From the NCBI GenBank assembly GCA_007118565.1, contig SKRI01000014.1, positions 1 to 64,000 of the forward strand: 64,000 nucleotides of DNA, given 5' to 3'. Under the pieces are notes generated by a model that saw nothing but the letters and a program-made list of their open reading frames with translations, made no database searches and was not told the DNA's origin. Below are positions 38,840 to 47,485 of this stretch, in pieces. Each line of letters opens with the position of its first letter. The stretch's first letter is position 1. Both the position numbers and the translations under genes were made by a program. Origin of the DNA: Gemmatimonadota bacterium (GTDB lineage: Bacteria > Gemmatimonadota > Gemmatimonadetes > Longimicrobiales > Longimicrobiaceae).

Positions 38840-39697
38840 TCAGTGCGTCCGGTACCGCTTGCTCACCTCCTCCAGTCTGGAGCGCTCCTCGTCGCTCAAC
38901 GAGCGAAGGCCGGATTTGGAGATCTTGTCGAGGATGCGATCGACCTCCTCAAGCAGCTCGCGCTCCTCGGCCGTGGTCCGACTCGAAACACCGGCGGGCT
39001 CGGCCTCCCGCGCGCTGCGGGTCGGCTTGGGCCGACTCGCGCGGAGCGAGTCCGTCCTGCGCGGCGACTTCTTCTTGGGTTTCCGCGGCTTCGGCCCGAA
39101 CGACCCCGGCCCCCACGGGCTCTTCATGAATCCGTACGCCCCCGCCACGCCGCCGAGGTGCGCGAGGTGCGCCACGCCAGTCGCGGTTCCCGTGAGCAGG
39201 TAGACGACGCTCATTCCGATCAGGAATCCGACCAGCCACTTCGCCTTCACGGGAAGGATTCCCCAGATGTAGATCGGGTTGTTCGGCCAGTAGAAGGCGT
39301 AGGCGAACATCACCCCGTACACCGCACCGGAGGCGCCGATGATCGGCGTGTTCCAGAAGAAGACGGAAAGGGCCGCACCCGACATGCCGGCCACCAGGTA
39401 GAACTTGATGAAGCTCGACGACCCCCATCTCTCCTCGAGCGGCGGCCCGAAGAAGAAGAGGACGAGCATATTGAACAGGAGGTGGAACAGCCCTCCGTGC
39501 GCGAACATGTACGTCAGCGGTGTCCACGGCTCGGGAACGGCAAGCAGCCGTGACGGGGTGAAGGCGAGAAAGCCGAGAAGCTGCGGAAACGCCATCGTCA
39601 CCAGAAAGACGACGCCGTTGGCGATGAGCAGCCGCTTCACCCACGGGGTTATGCGGAAACCGAATGGATTCTGGAACTGACGTTCCCGGTACGCCAT
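38840..39697 (-). CDS. Rhomboid family intramembrane serine protease
   Basis: 285 residues. Six hydrophobic segments fill about residues 15-190. The catalytic Ser is in GASGAVYG and the His in VAHLAHLGG, with the conserved WTPLTYMFAHGGLFHLLFN loop in between. After the membrane part comes an unusual tail of about 85 residues, first Lys/Arg-rich and then helical and acidic, probably cytoplasmic. The ATG at 39697 is chosen because it fits the family N-terminus (RERQFQNPFGF). The 172-nt gap upstream of it shows no gene. Confidence 0.9.
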   Translation of the reverse strand: MAYRERQFQNPFGFRITPWVKRLLIANGVVFLVTMAFPQLLGFLAFTPSRLLAVPEPWTPLTYMFAHGGLFHLLFNMLVLFFFGPPLEERWGSSSFIKFYLVAGMSGAALSVFFWNTPIIGASGAVYGVMFAYAFYWPNNPIYIWGILPVKAKWLVGFLIGMSVVYLLTGTATGVAHLAHLGGVAGAYGFMKSPWGPGSFGPKPRKPKKKSPRRTDSLRASRPKPTRSAREAEPAGVSSRTTAEERELLEEVDRILDKISKSGLRSLSDEERSRLEEVSKRYRTH

Positions 39698-39869
39698 ACC
39701 GAGCCTGGAGCCGTGTGAAGTGTGCCGGAGCGCCGACCGTCTGCGCTGCATCTACCCTGCCCGTGGGCCCTCCGGAACTCACGAGGCACCGCGACTTCGA
39801 GGGGGTTCTCCTTCTAGAACACCCGGCCGGTGAAGCCGGTTCCGGTTCATCCGGGTCGGGAAACGAGGG

Positions 39870-40874
39870 TCAGCGCCCGTTCGCCGATCGAGCGATCCGG
39901 TCGCAGAGCTCGACGAACTCGACCCCGGCGGCCTTCGCCGCCTTCGGAAGTAGGCTCGTTGCCGTCATCCCCGGGAGGGTGTTCGCCTCCAGACAGAACA
40001 GCCTTTCCCGCGAGAGGATGAAGTCTATGCGCGCGTAGTCGCGCAGCTTGAGGACCCGGAAAGCTCGCAGCGCGAATGCCTTGAGCTCGGCCGTGGTCTC
40101 CACGTCCAGCGGTGCCGGACAGAGATACTCGGTCTGTCCGGAGGTGTACTTCGCCTTGTAATCGTAGAGGCCCCCGCCCTTCGGCCGGATCTCCACCGGC
40201 GGGAAGGTCTCATCTCCCAGAACGCTCACCGTGAGCTCCCGCCCCTTGGCGAAGCTCTCGACCAAGATCTCGTCGTACCGCTCTCGCTCCTGGGCGATGA
40301 TCTGCGCGAACTGCTCCTCCGACTCAACCACGTGCAGCCCGACGCTCGAGCCCTCGGCCGACGGCTTCACGACGCACGGATATCCGACGAACTCGCGGAT
40401 GGCCTCCGGATCGTAATGAAAGTGCGGCGCCCGGATGGTGCGCCACGGCAGCGTGGGAATCTCGGCGTCACGCAGGAGTCGCTTCGAGGTATCCTTGTCC
40501 ATGGCAATGGCGGAGCCCAGCACGCCCGATCCCGTGTACGGGACTCCCAGAAGGTCGAGGAGAGCCTGCACCGTTCCGTCCTCCCCGGCACCGCCGTGCA
40601 GCGCCATGAAGGCGACGTCCGCATCCAGGAGCTGTGGCACGGTGCCGAGCTCGGAGGGGGGGAGATGGGCGTCGTCGCCCTGCTCGGGAGGGTCGGAGTG
40701 CACCCCCTCGGGAAGCAACTCGGCTTCGTTCTCTGGGGAGATGAACCCCCGCGCCGTATCGATGGCGTGCGCCTCGTGCCCGGCCTCGCGCAGCGCTTTC
40801 AGAACTGCGAGGCCGGAGGCGAGGGAGATCTCGCGCTCGGAGCTGCTTCCCCCCAACAGAACGGCGATCTTCAT
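39870..40874 (-). CDS. ddl: D-alanine--D-alanine ligase
   Basis: ATP-grasp ligase making the D-Ala-D-Ala end of peptidoglycan stem peptides. It has 334 residues: KIAVLLGGSSSEREISL at the N-terminus, the ALHGGAGEDGTVQ motif, VVKPSAEGSSVG in the ATP-binding lid and LEANTLPGMTATSLLP near the C-terminus. The conserved Ser in GSSVG and Tyr in GGLYDYKAKY are present, as expected for D-Ala (not D-lactate) specificity. It lies 79 nt after uvrC with a hairpin in between (40900-40924). Confidence 0.96.
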   Translation of the reverse strand: MKIAVLLGGSSSEREISLASGLAVLKALREAGHEAHAIDTARGFISPENEAELLPEGVHSDPPEQGDDAHLPPSELGTVPQLLDADVAFMALHGGAGEDGTVQALLDLLGVPYTGSGVLGSAIAMDKDTSKRLLRDAEIPTLPWRTIRAPHFHYDPEAIREFVGYPCVVKPSAEGSSVGLHVVESEEQFAQIIAQERERYDEILVESFAKGRELTVSVLGDETFPPVEIRPKGGGLYDYKAKYTSGQTEYLCPAPLDVETTAELKAFALRAFRVLKLRDYARIDFILSRERLFCLEANTLPGMTATSLLPKAAKAAGVEFVELCDRIARSANGR

Positions 40875-40899
40875 GGGAAATGGACGAGAGGATGAATGG

Positions 40900-40924
40900 A
40901 TGGCGCGCGTGAGGGGCGCGCCAT
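40900..40924 (-). terminator. Hairpin between uvrC and ddl
   Basis: ATGGCGCGC (40900-40908) pairs with GCGCGCCAT (40916-40924) across a 7-nt loop. On the minus strand it lies 30 nt after uvrC and before ddl. No T-run follows, so strong intrinsic termination is unlikely. Confidence 0.35.
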
Positions 40925-40953
40925 GCAGAAACCGTACGCGGAGGATACCGCTC

Positions 40954-42810
40954 TCAGGCGGCGCTCGAATCGCCATCCAGGGTGGCCAGCCGCTCCGCGA
41001 TGACCCGGGCCAGCGCGGGGCCGATCCCCTGCACCGCCGCAATCTGATCCACCTCGGCCGCGCGAATCGAGCGCACCGACCCGAAGGAGCGGAGGAGGGC
41101 CCGCTGGCGTGCGGGGCCGACGCCCGGAATGTCAGCGAGCGCCGACCGGACGGTTCGCTTCGACCGCAGGCTCCGGTTGTATCCGACGGCAAAGCGGTGC
41201 GCCTCGTCCCGGAGGCGCTGCAGGAGCTGCAGGGCGGCTGAGCGGCGGGAGAGGTGAATGGCCCCCTCGCGGCCGGGCACGAACACCTCCTCCTCGCGCT
41301 TGGCCAGTCCAACGACCGCCTGCTGCGCGTACTCCTGCTCCTCCAGTGCCCGCCTTGCGGCCGAGAGCTGCCCCTTGCCTCCGTCGATCACCAGGAGATC
41401 CGGAAGGGGAAGCTCCTCCTCGATCCTGCGGCGCACGTAGCGTGTAACCACCTCGTGCATCGAGGCGTAGTCATCATTCCCCCAATCGCCCCGGACACGG
41501 AACTTCCGGTACTCGGCCTTGTTCGGTTTGCCGTCCTCGAACACCACACACGAGCCCACCGTCTCCGTCCCGCTGGTGTGGGAGATGTCGAAGCAGGCGA
41601 TGACCCTTGGTACCGCCTGCAGCTCCAGCTCCTCCTGCAGCTCGTAAAGCGCGTCCGGCGCCCGCGTCCGCGCCGTTCTCTCCATGAGGACCTTTTCCTC
41701 CAACAGATGCTGCGCGTTGCGCGTGGCGAGCTCCACCAGCCGCGCCTTCTCCCCGCGCTGCGGCACATGCGTGCGAACCGCGCGCCCCGACCGCTCGCGG
41801 AGGAGCGTCTCCAGCGTCTCCCGGTCCTCGAACTCCGACGGGAAGAGGACCTCCGGCGGAAGATTCTCGCCGAGCTTCTCCACCTGCACCGCATAGTGGC
41901 GCGTGGCCACGGCAGAGAGGATCTCCCCGTCCGCCTGGTCCTCGAGGCCGTCGAGGAAGACCGTCTCACGCCCGAGGAGCTTCCCCTCCCGGATCCGCAT
42001 CACCACCAGGCAGCCACCCGCGCCGTCGCGCGCGAGCCCGATGACGTCCCGGTCATCTCCCCGCACGTCCACGACCTTCTGGCGCGATTCGAGCGCGTCG
42101 AGCTTGCCGAGCGCGTCCCGGATGCGGCCCGCCTCCTCGAAGTCGAGCGCCGCGGCGGCGGCCTGCATCCGGTCCCGCAGGCGCGCGGCCACCCGCCGCG
42201 TCCGTCCCTCGAGGAGCTCGACCACCTCGTCGGTCATGGCCCGATACTCGTTCTCGGATTGGAGATCGACGCACGGCGCCTTGCACCGTCCGATGTGATA
42301 GTCCAGACAGGGGCGATCCGGGCGCTCCTCCGGAAGCCGATACCGGCAGGAGCGGACGGTGTACACCTTCTTGATCACGTCGAGCGCCTGCCGCATCCGG
42401 CCCACGTCCGTAAACGGACCGAAGTACCTGCCGCCGTCCGGGATCAGCCGGCGGGTGACGAAGACCCGCGGGAACGGCTCCTGGATGGTGACCTTGATGT
42501 ACGGGTAGCTCTTGTCGTCGCGGAGGTTGACGTTGAAGCGGGGCTGGTGCTCCTTGATGAGCGTGTTCTCCAGCATGAGCGCCTCGGGCTCCGAATCGGT
42601 GACGATGGTGTCCACGTCCGCGATCCGGGGCACCATGTGCCGCGTCTTGAGGGAGTCCGCCGCCTGCGCCCCGAAGTAGGAGCGTACACGGCTCCGCAGT
42701 GACTTCGCCTTCCCCACGTAGAGGATCTCGCCGTCCGCGTCCTTCATCAGGTAGACGCCGGGACCGGTCGGGAGGTGGCGAAGCTTGCGCTGTAGCGGAT
42801 CGGGCGACAT
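40954..42810 (-). CDS. uvrC: Excinuclease ABC subunit C
   Basis: Makes both incisions in nucleotide excision repair. It has 618 residues: a GIY-YIG nuclease (about 10-95, GPGVYLMKDADGEILYVGKA), a conserved CxxYHIGRC region, a UVR motif (about 195-235), an RNase H-like endonuclease with FDISHTSGTETVGS and LLVIDGGKGQ, and a tandem HhH domain (DIPGVGPARQRALLRSFG). The ATG at 42810 fits the family N-terminus; an upstream start at 42846 adds 12 residues. Confidence 0.96.
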   Translation of the reverse strand: MSPDPLQRKLRHLPTGPGVYLMKDADGEILYVGKAKSLRSRVRSYFGAQAADSLKTRHMVPRIADVDTIVTDSEPEALMLENTLIKEHQPRFNVNLRDDKSYPYIKVTIQEPFPRVFVTRRLIPDGGRYFGPFTDVGRMRQALDVIKKVYTVRSCRYRLPEERPDRPCLDYHIGRCKAPCVDLQSENEYRAMTDEVVELLEGRTRRVAARLRDRMQAAAAALDFEEAGRIRDALGKLDALESRQKVVDVRGDDRDVIGLARDGAGGCLVVMRIREGKLLGRETVFLDGLEDQADGEILSAVATRHYAVQVEKLGENLPPEVLFPSEFEDRETLETLLRERSGRAVRTHVPQRGEKARLVELATRNAQHLLEEKVLMERTARTRAPDALYELQEELELQAVPRVIACFDISHTSGTETVGSCVVFEDGKPNKAEYRKFRVRGDWGNDDYASMHEVVTRYVRRRIEEELPLPDLLVIDGGKGQLSAARRALEEQEYAQQAVVGLAKREEEVFVPGREGAIHLSRRSAALQLLQRLRDEAHRFAVGYNRSLRSKRTVRSALADIPGVGPARQRALLRSFGSVRSIRAAEVDQIAAVQGIGPALARVIAERLATLDGDSSAA

Positions 42811-42896
42811 GGAGAGGCGACTTCGGGAGACGTTCGGTCGAACCATGGTACCGCCCGCGCGGGACCACGTTCCTGTCCCCTACGAGCCCTTCTCCG

Positions 42897-45647
42897 CTAG
42901 CTCCCGCTCCGGTCGCGGATCATGCGGACGACCCACTTCTCCAACTCGACGGCGAAGAAGACGACTGCCGCCACGCCCAGCACCCAGAGCCAGTGGTCAC
43001 CTTCCAGCGGCGCCGTCCCGAACCAGAGGTGGAAGACCGGGAGATAGGTGAATCCGAGCTGGAAGACGATGAGGAGCCCGGCGGTGAGCAGCGCCATGCG
43101 GTTTCCGATCAGCCCCTCGATCGAGAGTGACCGCCTGATGATGTAGCGGCTATTGAAGAGGTAGGCGAGCTGCCCAGCCGCGAGGGCATTCACCGCGAGC
43201 GTTCGCGACACCTCCAGCGGGGCGCCCAGGGCGAGCGACCGGAAGAAGACGAGTATCGCGAGCGCCGCGATGATGCCGGACACGAAGGTGATCCGCCAGA
43301 GGAGGTGCCCGGTGATAATCGAGGCGTCCGGATCCCGAGGAGGCCGCCGCATGATGCCCGGCTCCGCGCTCTCGAAGGCGAGAGCGAGCGCGAGGGTGAC
43401 GGCGGTGATCAGGTTGATCCAGAGGATCTGGACCGGTGTCAGCGGCAGCTCTGCAAAGGCGAAGACGACCGCGGCGATCACCACCAGGGCCTGAGCGCCG
43501 TTCGTGGGGAGGATGAAGAGGATGGTCTTGCGGAGGTTGTCGTAGATGGTACGCCCCTCCTCCACCGCGCGCTCGATGGTGACGAAGTTGTCGTCCGCCA
43601 GCACCATCTCCGCCGCCTCCTTCGATGCCTCCGAGCCTTTGATTCCCATGGCCACGCCCACGTCGGCGCGCTTGAGCGCCGGTGCGTCGTTCACCCCGTC
43701 ACCGGTCATGGCCACGACCTCCCCCAGCTTCTGGAGCGCCTGGACGATCCGGATCTTGTGCTCCGGGCTCGAGCGGGCGAAGACGTCGTGATCCACCACG
43801 GCCCGCTCCAGCTCATCGTCGCTCATTGCTTCCAGCTGCTTCCCCGCAATCGCCTCCCGATCCTCCCCGATCCCCAGCTGCCGGCCGATGGCCTGCGCGG
43901 TGGCCAGGTGGTCGCCGGTGATCATCTTCACCCGGATACCGGCTTCCTGGCACTCGCGGACGGCATCCTCCGCCTCGGCCCGCGGCGGGTCGATCATGCC
44001 GACCATCCCGAGAAGTGTAAGCCCGCCGAGCTGCTCCGGATCCAGCTCGTCCCGGTCGGTGGGCTTCATCGCCAGCGCTAGGACGCGCTGGCCGCGATCC
44101 GCCATCCCGTGGACCGTCTCGATCCATCCGTCACGATCGATCTCCTCGTCGCTCCCCTCATGTCCGCGTTGCCGATCACAGAGGTCGAGGACCGTCTCGG
44201 GAGCTCCCTTGAGGTGGATGTAACGGCCCTCGGGGCCCTCATCGAGCGTGGCCATGAAGCGGTGCTCGGAGGCGAACGGGACGACGTCCTCGCGGGTGTA
44301 TTCCTCCTTACCCCCCTTTCCCCAGCCGGCCTTCCGTCCGAGGACGACCATCGCCCCCTCGGTGGGGTCGCCGTGCACCGTCCAGTCGTCTCCGTTCTCC
44401 TCCGGCCGGACCTCGGCGTCGCTGCACAGGAATCCGCACCGGAGCAGCTCGGACAGGATCGGCTCCTCACCGGGATCGATCTCCTCTTCGTCTTCCGACA
44501 GGAACGATCCCTCCGGCCGGTATCCGTCCCCGGTCACCGAGTAGCGTCCGGCCGGGGTCGTGATCTCGCGGGCCATCATCTCGTTCCGGGTGAGGGTGCC
44601 CGTCTTGTCCGTGCAGATGACGGTCACCGATCCCAGCGTCTCGACGGCCGGAAGGCGACGGATGATGGCGTTGCGTCCGGCCATCCGCTGGACGCCGAGC
44701 GCCAGGGTGATGGTGATGATGGCGGGGAGCCCCTCCGGGATGGCGGCCACGGCCAGGGAGACGGCGATCATGAAGAGCTCCGCGACGGTGTACTCGCGGA
44801 AGAGGTACCCGAAGGCGAAGACGGCGCCGCTGAAGAGAAGGATGGTGACCGCCAGCGTCCGGCCGAAGCGACCAATGGCGCGGAGGAGGGGGGTGGTGAG
44901 CGTCTCCACCCCGGCCACCATGGTGCCGATCTTCCCGACCTCGGTGTCGGCGCCGGTGGCCACGACCACCCCCTTCCCTCCTCCCCTGGTCACCATCGTG
45001 CCGGAGAAGAGCATGCTCGATCGATCTCCGACCCCAGAGTCCTCCTCCACCGGATCCGGGCTCTTCTCCACCGGCTCGGACTCACCGGTGAGCGGGGCCT
45101 CCTCGACCCGGACGTTCTTGGCCGCGATCAGACGGATGTCCGCGGGGACGCGGTCACCCGACTCGAAGAGAATGATGTCGCCGGGAACTACCTCGGCGGC
45201 CGGGATCGAGGTTCGATCGCCTCCGCGGAGGACGGTGGCCCTGAGGGAGAGCATCTCGCGGATGGCCTCCAGCGCCCGCTCCGCCTTCCCCTCCTGGATG
45301 AAGCCGATGGCGGCGTTGACGACCACCACCGCCAGGATTACCCAGGTGTCGATCCACTCTCCCAGGAGCGCGGTCACGACCGCGGCGGCGATCAGCAGGT
45401 AGATCAGTACGTCGTGGAACTGGCGGAAGAACCGGACGACGGGCCCGGCCGACTTCTCCCCGGGGAGCTCGTTCGGCCCCTCCGCCTCGAGGCGCCGCTT
45501 CGCCTCCTCCGCGGAAAGCCCCTTCTCCTCCGTCTCCAGCTCGGCCAGAACATGATCGACCTCCCGGCTGTGCCAGGCAGGCGCACACGGTCCGTCTCGC
45601 TCCTCGACCTCCTTCCCTGTGGACGGTATGGATCCCATCTCCCTCAA
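42897..45647 (-). CDS. P-type (P2-like) cation-transporting ATPase
   Basis: 916 residues, with an N-terminal cation-ATPase domain (about 25-95), the actuator loop with LTGESEPVEKS, the phosphorylation motif CTDKTGTLTRNEM, KGAPETVLDLC in the nucleotide domain and MTGDGVNDAPALKRADVG. About ten membrane helices are present. M4 has the PEGLP motif of Ca2+ and related pumps, but M5 reads PTNGAQAL and M6 reads NLITAVTLAL, so two acidic ligands of SERCA-type sites are replaced by Gln and Ala. The substrate is therefore uncertain. A possible start 3 codons further in (45638) is an alternative. Confidence 0.88.
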   Translation of the reverse strand: MREMGSIPSTGKEVEERDGPCAPAWHSREVDHVLAELETEEKGLSAEEAKRRLEAEGPNELPGEKSAGPVVRFFRQFHDVLIYLLIAAAVVTALLGEWIDTWVILAVVVVNAAIGFIQEGKAERALEAIREMLSLRATVLRGGDRTSIPAAEVVPGDIILFESGDRVPADIRLIAAKNVRVEEAPLTGESEPVEKSPDPVEEDSGVGDRSSMLFSGTMVTRGGGKGVVVATGADTEVGKIGTMVAGVETLTTPLLRAIGRFGRTLAVTILLFSGAVFAFGYLFREYTVAELFMIAVSLAVAAIPEGLPAIITITLALGVQRMAGRNAIIRRLPAVETLGSVTVICTDKTGTLTRNEMMAREITTPAGRYSVTGDGYRPEGSFLSEDEEEIDPGEEPILSELLRCGFLCSDAEVRPEENGDDWTVHGDPTEGAMVVLGRKAGWGKGGKEEYTREDVVPFASEHRFMATLDEGPEGRYIHLKGAPETVLDLCDRQRGHEGSDEEIDRDGWIETVHGMADRGQRVLALAMKPTDRDELDPEQLGGLTLLGMVGMIDPPRAEAEDAVRECQEAGIRVKMITGDHLATAQAIGRQLGIGEDREAIAGKQLEAMSDDELERAVVDHDVFARSSPEHKIRIVQALQKLGEVVAMTGDGVNDAPALKRADVGVAMGIKGSEASKEAAEMVLADDNFVTIERAVEEGRTIYDNLRKTILFILPTNGAQALVVIAAVVFAFAELPLTPVQILWINLITAVTLALALAFESAEPGIMRRPPRDPDASIITGHLLWRITFVSGIIAALAILVFFRSLALGAPLEVSRTLAVNALAAGQLAYLFNSRYIIRRSLSIEGLIGNRMALLTAGLLIVFQLGFTYLPVFHLWFGTAPLEGDHWLWVLGVAAVVFFAVELEKWVVRMIRDRSGS

Positions 45648-45724
45648 TCAGTTCCGGGCACTTCCGGGGCAATGGCGCGGTCGACCGGCAAATCGCCGGC
45701 CGCCGTCCGCGGGACTGGCCTGCC

Positions 45725-47485
45725 TCATCGCCCCGGGAGGAACCTGCGAGCGGTCTGTGGGATCCTGTTCAGCGTTCCGCGGGCCTCGGGGTTCCCCAGG
45801 GCGGCGGCGACCAGGTAGTAGACCACACCGAAGAGGCCGAGGATGACCACGGCCCGGAGCGTCGGCTGGAATTCCGGCAGGATTAGGCGCGCGCCCCAAG
45901 CGACGACGGCCGCGGCGGCGGCGGCGGCGAAGAGACGCAACAGCGGCGCTGCCCCGGCTCCGACCTTCCCCACCGAACCCCGGAGCTTCCGCCGCAGGAG
46001 GAACCACTCCACCCAGGCGGCGATCCCCGTCGCGGTCGACAACCCTACCGCGCCGAAGTACCAGATGGTGTCCCCGTCCTCGATCGTGAGCCACGAGAAT
46101 ACCCCCGGCCCCACCGTGAGCCCGAAGAGGGTGACGGACTCGAACTGGACCATCAGGGTGAAGCCGATCACCGCGGCGAGTGCGACCCGAACACCAGCGT
46201 ACACGGCGGGCGTCTTGGTGTCGCGGAGGGCAAAGAAGGTCGAGTTGAGGAGGCGGGTCGAGGTTGAGGCCATGAGGGCGAGGCCGTATCCAGCCAGCGT
46301 CGCGTAGACCAGGAGGGTCTGGGCGCGACCGAACTCCCCGGTCTGGTAGAGGGCGGCCACGATCACATCTCCCAGCGCCATGAAAGCGACGAAGGAGGCG
46401 ACGACGTAGAATGCGATGCGCTGCAGCCCGCGATTCGTCCGATCCTGCAGAAGGACCATGGTCTGACCACGTCGCCGCGACAGCTCGGGGAGCTCGGCAG
46501 CGGCGACGGACATGCCGAAGAGCGACACCGGGAGCATGTACAGGGTCTGGGCATAACCGATGGCAGCGACACCGCCGATGGCCAGGAGGCTGGCGAGCAC
46601 CATGTCCAGATAGCCGCTTACCTGGACGACACCCCGCCCCATGATGGCCGGTCCCGCATTGCGGACCACCTCGCGGACGTTCTCCATCTTCCGGCCGAGC
46701 GACAGGCGGATGCTCTTGTCCAGACGGAGAACCCAGGGAAGCTGAATGGCGAACTGCAAGCCCCCGCCTACGAGCGCTCCCCAGGCGAGCGCGACCACCA
46801 GGGCATCCATCGTCATTCCCGCCCCGAGGAAGAGCAGCGTTCCGATCATGGCACCGTTCCAGAGGACTGGCGCCACGTACGGGACGAAAAACTTGCGGTG
46901 GCTGTTCAGGACACCTAGCGACCATGCGGAGAGGACCAGCAGCCCCGTCATGGGGAAGAGGATGCGGACCACCGTGATGGTCAGCTCACGCCGCTCGCCC
47001 GTGAAGCCGGGGGTGAAGATGCTGACGATGAGCGGGGCCAGCAGCACGCCGAGCAGCGCAAGCGCGCCGGCGATGCAGAAGAGGAGGGCGAAGATTGCGC
47101 CCGCCACGCGGCCCGCCTCCTCTTCCCTCCCCTCCTCGAGCAGCTCCGAGTAGACCGGAATGAAAGAGGCCGAGAGCGTCCCCTCACCGAGGAGGTTCTG
47201 GAGCGCGTTCGGCATGCGCAGGCCGGCCCGAAAGACGTCCGCGTAGAGCGAGGTGCCGAAGAACTGCGCGAAGATCCGCTCCCGCACCAACCCGGAGATT
47301 CGGCTGAGGAGGATCCCGGCGCCGACGAGCGCCGAGGACCGGCCGCCCGAGTCCTCCTCCCCCTCCTTCGCGGTTCCCGGGGTTCCCTGCGGGGTGTCGG
47401 CGGAGGATTCCGGCTCGGGAACCGCCTCCGGCGGCGTCTCCTCGGGCGGTGCGCCGGAGGCGGGGGTGTGCTCCCCTTCCGTCAT
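45725..47485 (-). CDS. murJ: Lipid II flippase MurJ
   Basis: MOP-superfamily exporter that flips undecaprenyl-linked peptidoglycan precursors across the inner membrane. It has 586 residues with about 14 helices. The signature SRISGLVRERIFAQFFGTSLYADVFRAGLR-type first helix and loop, and NLLGEGTLSASFIPVYSELLEEG, are highly diagnostic. A Pro/Glu-rich hydrophilic N-terminal tail of about 45 residues precedes them, longer than usual. Its ATG overlaps the bshC stop (ATGA), so it sits at the end of the long lpx-containing transcript. Confidence 0.94.
   Translation of the reverse strand: MTEGEHTPASGAPPEETPPEAVPEPESSADTPQGTPGTAKEGEEDSGGRSSALVGAGILLSRISGLVRERIFAQFFGTSLYADVFRAGLRMPNALQNLLGEGTLSASFIPVYSELLEEGREEEAGRVAGAIFALLFCIAGALALLGVLLAPLIVSIFTPGFTGERRELTITVVRILFPMTGLLVLSAWSLGVLNSHRKFFVPYVAPVLWNGAMIGTLLFLGAGMTMDALVVALAWGALVGGGLQFAIQLPWVLRLDKSIRLSLGRKMENVREVVRNAGPAIMGRGVVQVSGYLDMVLASLLAIGGVAAIGYAQTLYMLPVSLFGMSVAAAELPELSRRRGQTMVLLQDRTNRGLQRIAFYVVASFVAFMALGDVIVAALYQTGEFGRAQTLLVYATLAGYGLALMASTSTRLLNSTFFALRDTKTPAVYAGVRVALAAVIGFTLMVQFESVTLFGLTVGPGVFSWLTIEDGDTIWYFGAVGLSTATGIAAWVEWFLLRRKLRGSVGKVGAGAAPLLRLFAAAAAAAVVAWGARLILPEFQPTLRAVVILGLFGVVYYLVAAALGNPEARGTLNRIPQTARRFLPGR

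Noticed and set aside
44109-45818. A 569-codon plus-strand open frame opposite the P-type ATPase
   Set aside because: It has low-complexity Arg/Gly/Asp composition and no family features. The minus-strand ATPase with all catalytic motifs explains the region.
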